From an uncultured Bacteroidales bacterium (GTDB taxonomy: Bacteria; Bacteroidota; Bacteroidia; Bacteroidales; P3): 12,398 bases of DNA. The notes below the pieces were generated by a model. It saw only the letters and a program-made list of their open reading frames with translations, was not told the origin of the DNA and searched no databases. The DNA lies in assembly GCA_937906975.1 (NCBI GenBank), contig CALCUN010000079.1:1-12398 (forward strand), written 5' to 3'. Within the stretch, counting starts at the first letter, position 1, and each line of letters starts with the position of its first letter. Below are positions 1-6,507 of the stretch, in pieces. Made by a program: the position numbers and the translations under genes.

Positions 1-232
1 GAAATCCTCCTCCTGTTCCTATATCCATTATTTCGCATTGTGGTTTGAATTTACATACCTTTGCTATTGCAAGCGAGTGTAGGATATGGTGTTCAAAGAT
101 ATTGTCTGTATCTTTTCTTGAAATGAGATTGATTTTCTCATTCCAAGAAAGGAATTCCTTAGCCAACAGTTCGTATTGTTCTAATTGATGTTGGCTTAAT
201 TGTGGAAAGTATTTTAATAATTTCTCTTTCAT
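1..232 (-). CDS. rsmG: 16S rRNA (guanine-527-N7)-methyltransferase RsmG, C-terminally cut by window edge
   Basis: Only the first 77 codons are present; the gene runs off the left edge. RsmG (GidB) uses S-adenosylmethionine to methylate N7 of G527 in 16S rRNA, in the cytoplasm. Seen in the sequence: WNEKINLISR at residues 30-39, HHILHSL at 48-54, and the SAM-binding motif I DIGTGGGF at 70-77. This order and spacing are typical of the RsmG N-terminus. The ATG lies 6 bp after the stop of the S9 peptidase gene on the same strand, with no promoter or terminator between, so the two are probably co-transcribed. No Shine-Dalgarno sequence precedes the start, as is usual in Bacteroidota. The fragment is too short to judge whether the rest of the gene is intact. 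Confidence 0.93.
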   Translation of the reverse strand, partial: MKEKLLKYFPQLSQHQLEQYELLAKEFLSWNEKINLISRKDTDNIFEHHILHSLAIAKVCKFKPQCEIMDIGTGGGF

Positions 233-238
233 TGTTGC

Positions 239-2695
239 TTAGTCGTTCAAATTGTTTGATGGATAAAGGCTTTCCCAGAATGATTTGTCGTTTTTCAAAT
301 ATTTGTCAAACCATGCGTAGATTGAGTTGTTCCATTCTAATCGTTTTTCGTAATCTACTATTCCGTGGTCTTCTCCTTTAACGCTTATAAAGGCTACATC
401 TTTTCCTAATAGGCGTAGTGCGTTGTACATTTGTATGCTTTCTCCTATTGGAACGTTGGTGTCTGATGAGCCGTGTAATAATAGAAGTGGTGTTGTTATC
501 TTATCGGCTGAGAAAAGTGGAGAGTGTTTTGTGTAAAGGTCAGGATTGTTCCAAGGATATGAGTGTGCAGAGGCTGCTGTTGAGTAAGAGTATCCCCAAT
601 AGCCTTCTCCCCAATATGATGTTATGTTTGAGATTCCTGCATGTGAGATTGCACAAGCGAATATGTCGCTTTTTGTTACTAATAGTTGTGTCATAAATCC
701 TCCATAGCTTGCTCCCATACAGCCTATCTTTGTTGCATCAACAAAGCTGTGTTCTTTGCAGAATAGTTTTACTCCTTCTATGATTTCATCTGCTGTTCTT
801 TCGCCCCAAGCGTTTACGTGGCGTGCTGCAAATTCTTGTCCGTAGCCTATTGTTCCTGATGGGTTAAGTACATATACTACATAGCCTCTTGCTGTGTAAA
901 GATATGGAGAGTAACGCCAAGCGAAAGCTCTATCGGTTGGTGTTGTACCTGCGTAATAATAAACAATCATTGGATATTGTTTTGTAGAGTCAAAGTCAGC
1001 AGGTAAATAATATCTTCCTTCTATTGTAGTCTTTTTGTAATCGAAGTTCCAAATGTGCATTTCTCCTAATTCCATTTGTGCATATTCTGCTTCTTTTGGG
1101 AATTGTAGTTGTTTGCTTGCAGAAAAGTCGTATGCGAACAGACGTTGTGGCTTGTTGTAGTTTTCTCCTATATACATTGCTTTTGTGCCTTCTTTGTTTA
1201 GTGAGAAAGAAGAAATCATATCGCAAGGTAAGTCTATCTTTTTAATTTCGTTTGTTGTAAGATTCATACAATAAACATTGATAGAGTCTTTGTCTGTTGT
1301 AGTCATATAGAGTTTATCCCCTATTATTTCGTATGAGTTTAAAGATGGGTTAAAGTCTTTTAAAATTGGATTTAAACTTTTGTCTGCTCTGTTCATCACA
1401 ACTAAGGTGTAGTGATACATATTTGCGATTTGTTTTTTGCCAATCTTTGCTGCAACTGAGTTAAATCCTTCGGCAGAGGTCATAAATATTAGTTTATCAT
1501 CTCCTAAATACTCAACTCCAAAAGCAAACTTATCTTCGCATATTAGTTCTGTTTGCATTGTGTTTAAGTCCATTTCATAGAATTTCTTGTAGCCGAAAGG
1601 ACGTTCTGTGTATTTGTCGTATGAAACTGCAAATAAGATTTTGTCTGATGTGGAATTAACATCGCATAAATAAACATTATGAGAAGAGAATGTTAGTCTT
1701 TGAAGTGATGCTGTGCCTAAACGATATAGCCAAAGATTTGTACGATTTCTCCAATTTTTATCAGAACGGTCCTCTGGTGATTGTAGAAGTTCTACATCTT
1801 TTTTCTTTGCATCAAATTTGTCTGATACTGTTATGATAAATCCTTGTTCGTTATCAAGAAAACTAATGCTACCACTTGGAATATTTTTTGCGATAACGCT
1901 TGTAGATAAGTCCTTTGGATTGAAAACAAGCAATGAGTTTTCTCCGTTTATCTTTTCAGTATAGTAAAGCATTTCGCTTTCTGGCAACCATGCTACACCA
2001 TAATTCTTTTCACTTGCAAAGATTAGTTTATGTTCTTTTGTGTATAGTTCCCATTTCCAATTATTTTTACCTTTGTTGTCGGTTTCTCTGCTTCTCAATA
2101 CATAGAAATTACCTTTTGGAGAAAGGCTTACACTATTAAGGGTTTTGCCTTGAAGCATTGTTTCTAAATCCAAAGGTGTTTTCATTGAGAAATCTCCAAG
2201 CAATGCTTCGCCTTCAACCTCTATTTTAAGTTGAGAGTTTTCTCTTACTAAAAGATTTAAAAATATGTCTTTGATTCCTTGATTGTAGTCTAAGGAAATT
2301 TTAATTGTATCTAAGACTTCTTCATTTTTTTCTTTGCTTTTTTCTACAAAGTCTGCTTTAAAAGCACAGTTGCTTATAACTTTGAAAGTTAGTTTTTCTT
2401 TTTTATCGGTTTTTACTCTAAACCCAAGCGATACAACATAGTCTTTGTCTTGCTTTGCAAAGTTTAAATATCCGTTTTCATCAACTGAGGTTTTCACTGC
2501 CTTGCTTTCATCTGCTGATAAGCATTTGAAATCTGTTAAAAGATTGAATGCTTTTCCGTTATTGTCAAGACTGTCTATCATAAATGGCTTTTGTATTTCA
2601 GCCGTTGAGAGTAGTGAATAATTTTCTACTACTTTTTGTGCAGATAAAGAGAATGTGAAACATACTGCACACAATAAAGTTAATATTCTTTTCAT
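239..2695 (-). CDS. Secreted S9-family (prolyl oligopeptidase-like) serine peptidase
   Basis: An 818-residue exported serine peptidase. Residues 1-20 form a signal peptide ending SLSAQ. Residues about 20-165 are an extra, probably beta-rich N-terminal region of unknown role. Residues about 175-570 have repeats typical of the S9 beta-propeller. The C-terminal part is the alpha/beta-hydrolase. The triad is visible: Ser663 in GASYGG, Asp745 in HGSSDTN and His777 in GEDHG. S9 enzymes cleave short peptides, often after proline or as dipeptidyl/acylaminoacyl peptidases; substrate preference cannot be read here. A periplasmic or outer-membrane role in peptide scavenging is inferred. The start at 2695 is chosen because the longer in-frame ATG (2797) lies upstream of the predicted promoter and would hide the signal peptide. 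It is longer than the roughly 720-residue DPP4 type because of the N-terminal extension. rsmG follows after 6 bp. Confidence 0.93.
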   Translation of the reverse strand: MKRILTLLCAVCFTFSLSAQKVVENYSLLSTAEIQKPFMIDSLDNNGKAFNLLTDFKCLSADESKAVKTSVDENGYLNFAKQDKDYVVSLGFRVKTDKKEKLTFKVISNCAFKADFVEKSKEKNEEVLDTIKISLDYNQGIKDIFLNLLVRENSQLKIEVEGEALLGDFSMKTPLDLETMLQGKTLNSVSLSPKGNFYVLRSRETDNKGKNNWKWELYTKEHKLIFASEKNYGVAWLPESEMLYYTEKINGENSLLVFNPKDLSTSVIAKNIPSGSISFLDNEQGFIITVSDKFDAKKKDVELLQSPEDRSDKNWRNRTNLWLYRLGTASLQRLTFSSHNVYLCDVNSTSDKILFAVSYDKYTERPFGYKKFYEMDLNTMQTELICEDKFAFGVEYLGDDKLIFMTSAEGFNSVAAKIGKKQIANMYHYTLVVMNRADKSLNPILKDFNPSLNSYEIIGDKLYMTTTDKDSINVYCMNLTTNEIKKIDLPCDMISSFSLNKEGTKAMYIGENYNKPQRLFAYDFSASKQLQFPKEAEYAQMELGEMHIWNFDYKKTTIEGRYYLPADFDSTKQYPMIVYYYAGTTPTDRAFAWRYSPYLYTARGYVVYVLNPSGTIGYGQEFAARHVNAWGERTADEIIEGVKLFCKEHSFVDATKIGCMGASYGGFMTQLLVTKSDIFACAISHAGISNITSYWGEGYWGYSYSTAASAHSYPWNNPDLYTKHSPLFSADKITTPLLLLHGSSDTNVPIGESIQMYNALRLLGKDVAFISVKGEDHGIVDYEKRLEWNNSIYAWFDKYLKNDKSFWESLYPSNNLND

Positions 2696-2717
2696 CTTTT
2701 TAATATTTTTTAAGGTG

Positions 2718-2725
2718 CAAAGATA
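2718..2725 (-). promoter_or_regulatory. Bacteroidota -7 promoter element for the S9 peptidase-rsmG unit
   Basis: The minus strand reads TATCTTTG, a full match to the Bacteroidota sigma-ABfr -7 consensus TAnnTTTG. It lies 22 bp before the chosen ATG (2695), giving an inferred leader of roughly 15 nt that is A-rich and lacks a Shine-Dalgarno site. No TTTG -33 box is seen at the expected 19-bp spacing. It supports the start at 2695, since the alternative ATG at 2797 would precede transcription. Confidence 0.65.
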
Positions 2726-2749
2726 AGAAAAATAACAATAGAACGTTTT

Positions 2750-2757
2750 TATCTTTA
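2750..2757 (+). promoter_or_regulatory. Possible -7 promoter element for guaD
   Basis: The plus strand reads TATCTTTA, matching TAnnTTTG except at the last base, 15 bp before the guaD ATG. No clear -33 TTTG is present 19 bp upstream. If it is used, the guaD leader would be only about 8-10 nt. Its -33 region overlaps the divergent S9 peptidase promoter. Confidence 0.4.
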
Positions 2758-2772
2758 TAAAATGAGAATAAT

Positions 2773-3240
2773 ATGAAACACGAATTTTTCTTAACAAAGG
2801 CTATTGAAAAAGCCATGGAGAATATAGAAAACGGTGGCGGACCTTTTGGAGCTGTTATTGTGAGAGAGGGAGAAATTATCGCAACATGTGGAAACAGCGT
2901 AACGATTGACAACGACCCAACAGCTCACGCAGAGGTAAATTGCATAAGAGAGGCTTGCAAAGTTTTAAATACATTTGATTTAAGCGATTGTGTGATTTAT
3001 TCTTCTTGCGAACCTTGTCCTATGTGCCTTTCTGCAATCTATTGGGCAAGGATTCAGCACATTTATTACGCCGCTACAAGAAAAGATGCAGCACTTGCAG
3101 GCTTTGACGACCAACATATATATGACGAAATACCATTAAAAGAAGAAGACCGTAGCCTTCCAATAGAGAAATTAACACATACACTCTCCGCTCTACCATT
3201 TGACAAATGGCGAAACAAGGAAGACAAAACGGAGTATTAG
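2773..3240 (+). CDS. guaD: Guanine deaminase, cytidine-deaminase fold (GuaD)
   Basis: A 155-residue cytoplasmic zinc enzyme that converts guanine to xanthine and ammonia in purine salvage or catabolism. Seen: GGPFGAVIV at 22-30; the catalytic HAE at 52-54, with zinc ligand His52 and proton-shuttling Glu54; and CEPCPMC at 79-85, supplying zinc ligands Cys82 and Cys85. AIYWAR (88-93), AGFDD (109-113) and the C-terminal KTEY ending in Tyr155 are specific to the Bacillus subtilis GuaD type. Length is within one or two residues of that enzyme, a domain-swapped dimer, so GuaD is preferred over tRNA adenosine deaminase TadA or a generic CDA-fold protein. It is the only plus-strand gene here, divergent from the S9 peptidase gene and convergent with rhuM, whose stop is 9 bp away. 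No terminator hairpin is visible after it. Confidence 0.92.
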   Translation: MKHEFFLTKAIEKAMENIENGGGPFGAVIVREGEIIATCGNSVTIDNDPTAHAEVNCIREACKVLNTFDLSDCVIYSSCEPCPMCLSAIYWARIQHIYYAATRKDAALAGFDDQHIYDEIPLKEEDRSLPIEKLTHTLSALPFDKWRNKEDKTEY

Positions 3241-3249
3241 GATACAATA

Positions 3250-4248
3250 TTAAGACTCTTTGATTCTTTTTATATTCTCCTCCAATTCTGCTAAATCATC
3301 TTTATCGGCTTGTTGTGCAGCATAGAGTTTTCTTCTATTATTAAACTCTTCATACACTGCATCAACTATTTCTTCCATTTGTTTATTGGAAATAGAGCCT
3401 GCGTTTTTGAGTACATCTTTATTTTGAAAGTTAAGAAGTGCATCTACATTATCTCGCCAATAGTTAAGGGTTAAATCTTTTCGTTCTTTCACCCTTAATT
3501 CTGCTGAATCAAGAAACAAAACAGTCAATCGATTAAGCATGTCTATTTCATCATTTAAAAGATAATTCTTTGCTGTGTATATATCTTGCTTACGAACAAC
3601 ATTTCCTTTCCAAGAAGTCAATGCCATATTTGCTTGCGAAGCATCGGCACGACTAACAATAAGTTCAGCTGCTGTTTTATGAGTAACAGCATATAGAAGT
3701 TTGTTTTGTGTTTCTGCAAAAAACATTTGAGTTGCTTTATCGCTTTTATCGTAATCACTACTTAAAGACAACAAATCTCTAACCTTTTGATAGAAACGCT
3801 TTTCGCTTGCACGAATATCTCTAATACGTTCTAATAATTCATCAAAATAATCAGGTCTGCCATCAGGATTTTTTAATCTTTCATCATCAATTAAAAATCC
3901 TTTTACCATATATTCCTTTAAATTACGATTTGCCCATATACGAAATTGCGTACCACGTTTGCTCCTAACCCTAAAACCAATAGCCAAAATCATATCAAGT
4001 GAATAAAAAGTAACATTATAATTTTTACCATCAGAGGCAGTTGTTAAGTAATTCTTAATAACTGATTCTTCAACTAGCTCTCCTTCTTTCAGTACATTAG
4101 ATATGTGCATACTAATATTAGGTATAGAGGTGTCAAAAAGTTCTGCTATTTGGTTTTGATTCATCCAAATATTACCATCCTTTGCGTATAAAACAACTTT
4201 TGCTTTACCATCATCGGTGGTGTATATTATGATATTACTTTCTTGCAT
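3250..4248 (-). CDS. RhuM-family protein (virulence RhuM/PF13310 type)
   Basis: A 332-residue soluble protein of the RhuM family, named after a Salmonella pathogenicity-island gene. Its biochemical function is not established. Seen: a probable winged-helix DNA-binding part with MNQNQIAELF at 29-38; the family signature YSLDMILAIGFRV at 82-94, followed by RGTQFRIWAN at 98-107; GRPDYFDELLERI at 130-142; and a helical C-terminal half with AKNYL at 226-230 and LNRL at 238-241. The tail (about 310-332) is charged and helical. There is no signal peptide or membrane segment. The start at 4248 is chosen over an ATG at 4281 because a consensus promoter lies between them. RhuM genes often sit in mobile or defence-rich regions, but here the gene stands alone between guaD and a housekeeping-like operon, with its own promoter. 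A regulatory or toxin-related role would be speculation. Confidence 0.88.
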   Translation of the reverse strand: MQESNIIIYTTDDGKAKVVLYAKDGNIWMNQNQIAELFDTSIPNISMHISNVLKEGELVEESVIKNYLTTASDGKNYNVTFYSLDMILAIGFRVRSKRGTQFRIWANRNLKEYMVKGFLIDDERLKNPDGRPDYFDELLERIRDIRASEKRFYQKVRDLLSLSSDYDKSDKATQMFFAETQNKLLYAVTHKTAAELIVSRADASQANMALTSWKGNVVRKQDIYTAKNYLLNDEIDMLNRLTVLFLDSAELRVKERKDLTLNYWRDNVDALLNFQNKDVLKNAGSISNKQMEEIVDAVYEEFNNRRKLYAAQQADKDDLAELEENIKRIKES

Positions 4249-4270
4249 ATTAGATTTCCTTATTTTTTCG

Positions 4271-4278
4271 CAAAGATA
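4271..4278 (-). promoter_or_regulatory. -7 promoter element for rhuM
   Basis: The minus strand reads TATCTTTG, an exact TAnnTTTG, 22 bp upstream of the rhuM ATG. It begins three bases past the T-tract of the preceding operon's terminator, so any -33 contact would fall within the terminator stem. No TTTG is found at 19 bp. The inferred leader is about 15 nt and contains AAGGAAA. Confidence 0.6.
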
Positions 4279-4280
4279 CA

Positions 4281-4318
4281 AAAAAGGCTCTCAACTATAT
4301 ATTATTGAGAGCCTTTTT
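4281..4318 (-). terminator. Rho-independent terminator of the six-gene envelope operon
   Basis: A perfect 14-bp inverted repeat (4281-4294 with 4305-4318) encloses a 10-nt loop. On the minus strand the GC-containing core GGCTCTCAA/TTGAGAGCC is followed by TTTTTTG, the classic stem plus U-tract. It starts 23 bp after the stop of the last barrel gene (4342). The A-tract on the other arm would let it work on plus-strand transcripts as well. Confidence 0.88.
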
Positions 4319-4341
4319 GATTATTTATTATTTTTTGTTTC

Positions 4342-4968
4342 TTAGAATGCGAATCCTACTCCGAACATTAGATTTTGGTTCATTGCTGCATCGTCATAAT
4401 CTTCTGCGTATGTAAATACAGGAGTTAATCCGAAAACGTATCTTGCGTAAACATTGATATTTGAATTTACATTATATTTCAATCCTGCTGCTAATCCGAA
4501 ATCAAACATTTTGTAGTCTTCTGATTCAAAATCTACTGATTCTTCAAAAGAATCATCAATAATTCCAGACATTGTTACTTCACTATACAAAGACATTCCT
4601 AAGTTAAAACCGAATTGAGGCCCAGCTTCTATTGTTAATGGTCTTATTGGTGTGAATTGTAACATCAAAGGAACGATTATATTATGAGAAGTAACAACAC
4701 CTTTTGCTGTAATTGTTTGTCCAAGAGTTGTATTCGTTTCTTCTTCTGTTGCACCTTGCATAGAATACAAAACTTCTGGCTGAATTGAGAACATAGGTGC
4801 AATGTTTATTTGTGCGTAAACACCAGCATGGAATCCTGGTTTCATAGTTTCAAAATCTTCTGTAAATCTTGAAAGATTCATACCTGCTTTTGCACCAAAT
4901 TTTACTTGTGCTTGAGATGTTAAAGATAACATCATTACTGCCACTACGGCTAAAATTACTTTTTTCAT
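4342..4968 (-). CDS. Porin-family outer-membrane beta-barrel protein (PF13568 type), paralogue 2
   Basis: A 208-residue predicted small outer-membrane barrel. Residues 1-20 form a signal peptide ending TSQA, cut before QVKFGAKAGMN. The mature part has alternating hydrophobic/aromatic beta-strands with the family landmarks FSIQPEVLYS, LTIEAGPQFGFN, FGLAAGLKYN and INVYARYVFGLTPVF. It ends in FGVGFAF, the terminal aromatic expected for BAM-assembled barrels. It is clearly paralogous to the gene just upstream (5052-5750). The start at 4968 is preferred over an ATG two codons upstream (4974) because the GACTATG context and the MKK/MRK start align with the paralogue. An 83-bp gap separates it from that gene, with no convincing promoter, so it is probably the last gene of the operon; a hairpin terminator follows. 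Its ligand or role is unknown. Confidence 0.88.
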   Translation of the reverse strand: MKKVILAVVAVMMLSLTSQAQVKFGAKAGMNLSRFTEDFETMKPGFHAGVYAQINIAPMFSIQPEVLYSMQGATEEETNTTLGQTITAKGVVTSHNIIVPLMLQFTPIRPLTIEAGPQFGFNLGMSLYSEVTMSGIIDDSFEESVDFESEDYKMFDFGLAAGLKYNVNSNINVYARYVFGLTPVFTYAEDYDDAAMNQNLMFGVGFAF

Positions 4969-5051
4969 AGTCATTTTGTTTTTTTAGTTGTTTTTAATGA
5001 TTAATTAACGATGTATCTTTAACGTTTATTATTTTATTTTGTTCAAAAAGG

Positions 5052-5750
5052 TTATAATGTAAAACCTAAACCAAACATTATAGTATGATTTTTTATATCT
5101 TTTATTTCTCCTAAATCATAAATATCTTCTACTGCTATGTCAATTGGTATGCCTAATTCTTCTGTTAGGTTATATTTTGACACTTCTTCTGTAAAGACTG
5201 GCGTCATTCCAAAAACATATCTTGCATAAAGATTGATGTTTTTTGTTATGTTTACTTTCAACCCTGCTGCAAGAGCAAATTCAAATTGATTGATATATTT
5301 GTTTTCAAGAATTAGAGTTTGATCTGTTTGAGTATTTAGAAGTATTCCTGATATATTCATATTATAGTAAAGTTTTGTTCCGAAGTTAAAGCCTAATTGT
5401 GGGCCTGCTTCTATGGTAAGATATTTGATTGGTGTGTATTGAAGCATTATTGGAAGTAAAATATTGTGTGTTGTTAAATCTGAGTGCATTGATATTGTAT
5501 GATAATAAATATCTTGTTTTGAATCGTATTGACTTCCTTGTTGAGAGTAAAGCAATTCTGGTTGTATTGAAAATTGTGGAGCAAGACTGATTTGTGCATA
5601 CAAGCCTGCGTGATAAGCATTTTTAGTTACCCAATTTTCTGCTGTAATTTTTGAAATATTCATTCCTGCTTTTGCTCCAAATCTTACTTGAGCTTGAGAT
5701 GTTAATGTAAACATCACCACTGTTGCTAATGCAAAAAATAATTTTCTCAT
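5052..5750 (-). CDS. Porin-family outer-membrane beta-barrel protein (PF13568 type), paralogue 1
   Basis: A 232-residue predicted outer-membrane barrel with a signal peptide (MRKLFFALATV... ending TSQA) and the same mature start, QVRFGAKAGMN, as its neighbour. Shared landmarks are FSIQPELLYSQQGS, LTIEAGPQLGFNFG, FALAAGLKVN and INLYARYVFGMTPVF, ending FGLGFTL. It differs from paralogue 2 mainly in the loops, including a longer acidic insertion before the last strand (around residues 195-222). An in-frame ATG at 5777 would overlap the comB-like gene and add nine charged residues before the signal peptide, so 5750 is used. The gap to the upstream gene is 14 bp, implying co-transcription. Function is unknown; these barrels are common in Bacteroidota and rarely characterised. 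Confidence 0.88.
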   Translation of the reverse strand: MRKLFFALATVVMFTLTSQAQVRFGAKAGMNISKITAENWVTKNAYHAGLYAQISLAPQFSIQPELLYSQQGSQYDSKQDIYYHTISMHSDLTTHNILLPIMLQYTPIKYLTIEAGPQLGFNFGTKLYYNMNISGILLNTQTDQTLILENKYINQFEFALAAGLKVNITKNINLYARYVFGMTPVFTEEVSKYNLTEELGIPIDIAVEDIYDLGEIKDIKNHTIMFGLGFTL

Positions 5751-5764
5751 AGTCTTTTTATTTT

Positions 5765-6490
5765 TTAGTTTATACAATTTATTATTTTATTTCCTTCAAA
5801 AGATGGCACAACATTACATGTATTTAACATAAATGTATATTCAAACACATCGTCCATATTATGCTTTCTCAAACGATGAATATGCGATGCTTTTTCCATA
5901 TATTCTCTTAGATTGTCTTTGCTTGCTCTCCATAGCTCTAAGACACACTGAGTAGAATCGTTCTTATTTTCAAAATTATCAGCCTTTAAAATCTCCTCAG
6001 CCAAAGCTCCTGCAAACACTGCGTCTTCTAATGCAAATGTATTATTCCAACCAGAACACAGAATTTGCACATCTCTATCTTGCTTAATCAAATAATCAGC
6101 CAAAGCAGAAAGATTACAAAAACTTCCTATAAGAATTTGATGTGGATTGCTTGTTTGAGTTAAGCATATTGCACCTGTACCATTTGTTGTAGAGTGAACA
6201 ATTTCGTTTCCTTCCACTCTTTCTTTTGTAAACTCCAAAGCAGAATTTCCCCAATCAGCAAACGGAAACGTATCCTCTATTCTTTCGCCTGCAACAAGGT
6301 ATCCTTTATCTTTATACTCTTTTGCTTCCTCTATTGTGCGAACAGGAATTAGTGCTTTCGCACCATTGGCAATTGCAGTGCAGATTGAGGTTGTTGCTCT
6401 AAGAATATCTACCACCACAACATTGTGATCTCCATTCATTTTGCGAAATGGATAAAGTGCAGGAGTAAGTATAGTTTCTATTTTGTTCAT
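5765..6490 (-). CDS. comB: 2-phosphosulfolactate phosphatase family protein (ComB-like)
   Basis: A 241-residue soluble protein of the ComB family (PF04029). In methanogens this Mg-dependent enzyme removes phosphate from (R)-2-phospho-3-sulfolactate in coenzyme M synthesis. Visible family motifs are VVVDILRATT at 25-34, VAGER at 66-70, FADWGNSALEF at 77-87 (canonically GNSP, here GNSA), STTNGT at 100-105, IGSFCN at 121-126, ILCSGW at 143-148 and LEDAVFAGAL at 154-163. There is no signal peptide, so it is cytoplasmic. It sits between a T9SS substrate gene (17 bp upstream) and the barrel paralogues (14 bp downstream). No ComA, ComC or other sulfolactate gene is nearby. The family assignment is strong. 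Sulfolactate as the actual substrate in this organism is uncertain, since Bacteroidota are not known to make coenzyme M; a sulfonate metabolite role or another phosphate ester is possible. Confidence 0.85.
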   Translation of the reverse strand: MNKIETILTPALYPFRKMNGDHNVVVVDILRATTSICTAIANGAKALIPVRTIEEAKEYKDKGYLVAGERIEDTFPFADWGNSALEFTKERVEGNEIVHSTTNGTGAICLTQTSNPHQILIGSFCNLSALADYLIKQDRDVQILCSGWNNTFALEDAVFAGALAEEILKADNFENKNDSTQCVLELWRASKDNLREYMEKASHIHRLRKHNMDDVFEYTFMLNTCNVVPSFEGNKIINCIN

Positions 6491-6507
6491 AAAATTTTAT
6501 TTTTTCT

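Noticed and set aside
2696..2797. N-terminal extension of the S9 peptidase from an ATG at 2797
   Set aside because: It would overlap the start of guaD, lies upstream of the TATCTTTG promoter box, and would bury a clear signal peptide that starts at the ATG at 2695.
3250..4248. Defence island around rhuM
   Set aside because: No restriction, methyltransferase, nuclease, toxin-antitoxin or integrase gene is adjacent; the neighbours are metabolic and envelope genes.
4249..4281. Longer rhuM start at 4281
   Set aside because: The -7 box at 4271-4278 lies inside this extension, and the extra 11 residues do not resemble the family N-terminus.
5014..5021. TATCTTTA on the plus strand in the gap between the two barrel genes
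   Set aside because: It resembles a -7 box, but no plus-strand gene follows it and there is no -33 box; such sequences are common by chance here.
5751..5777. Longer start for barrel paralogue 1 at 5777
   Set aside because: It overlaps the comB stop and adds charged residues before the signal peptide; the paralogue aligns with the start at 5750.
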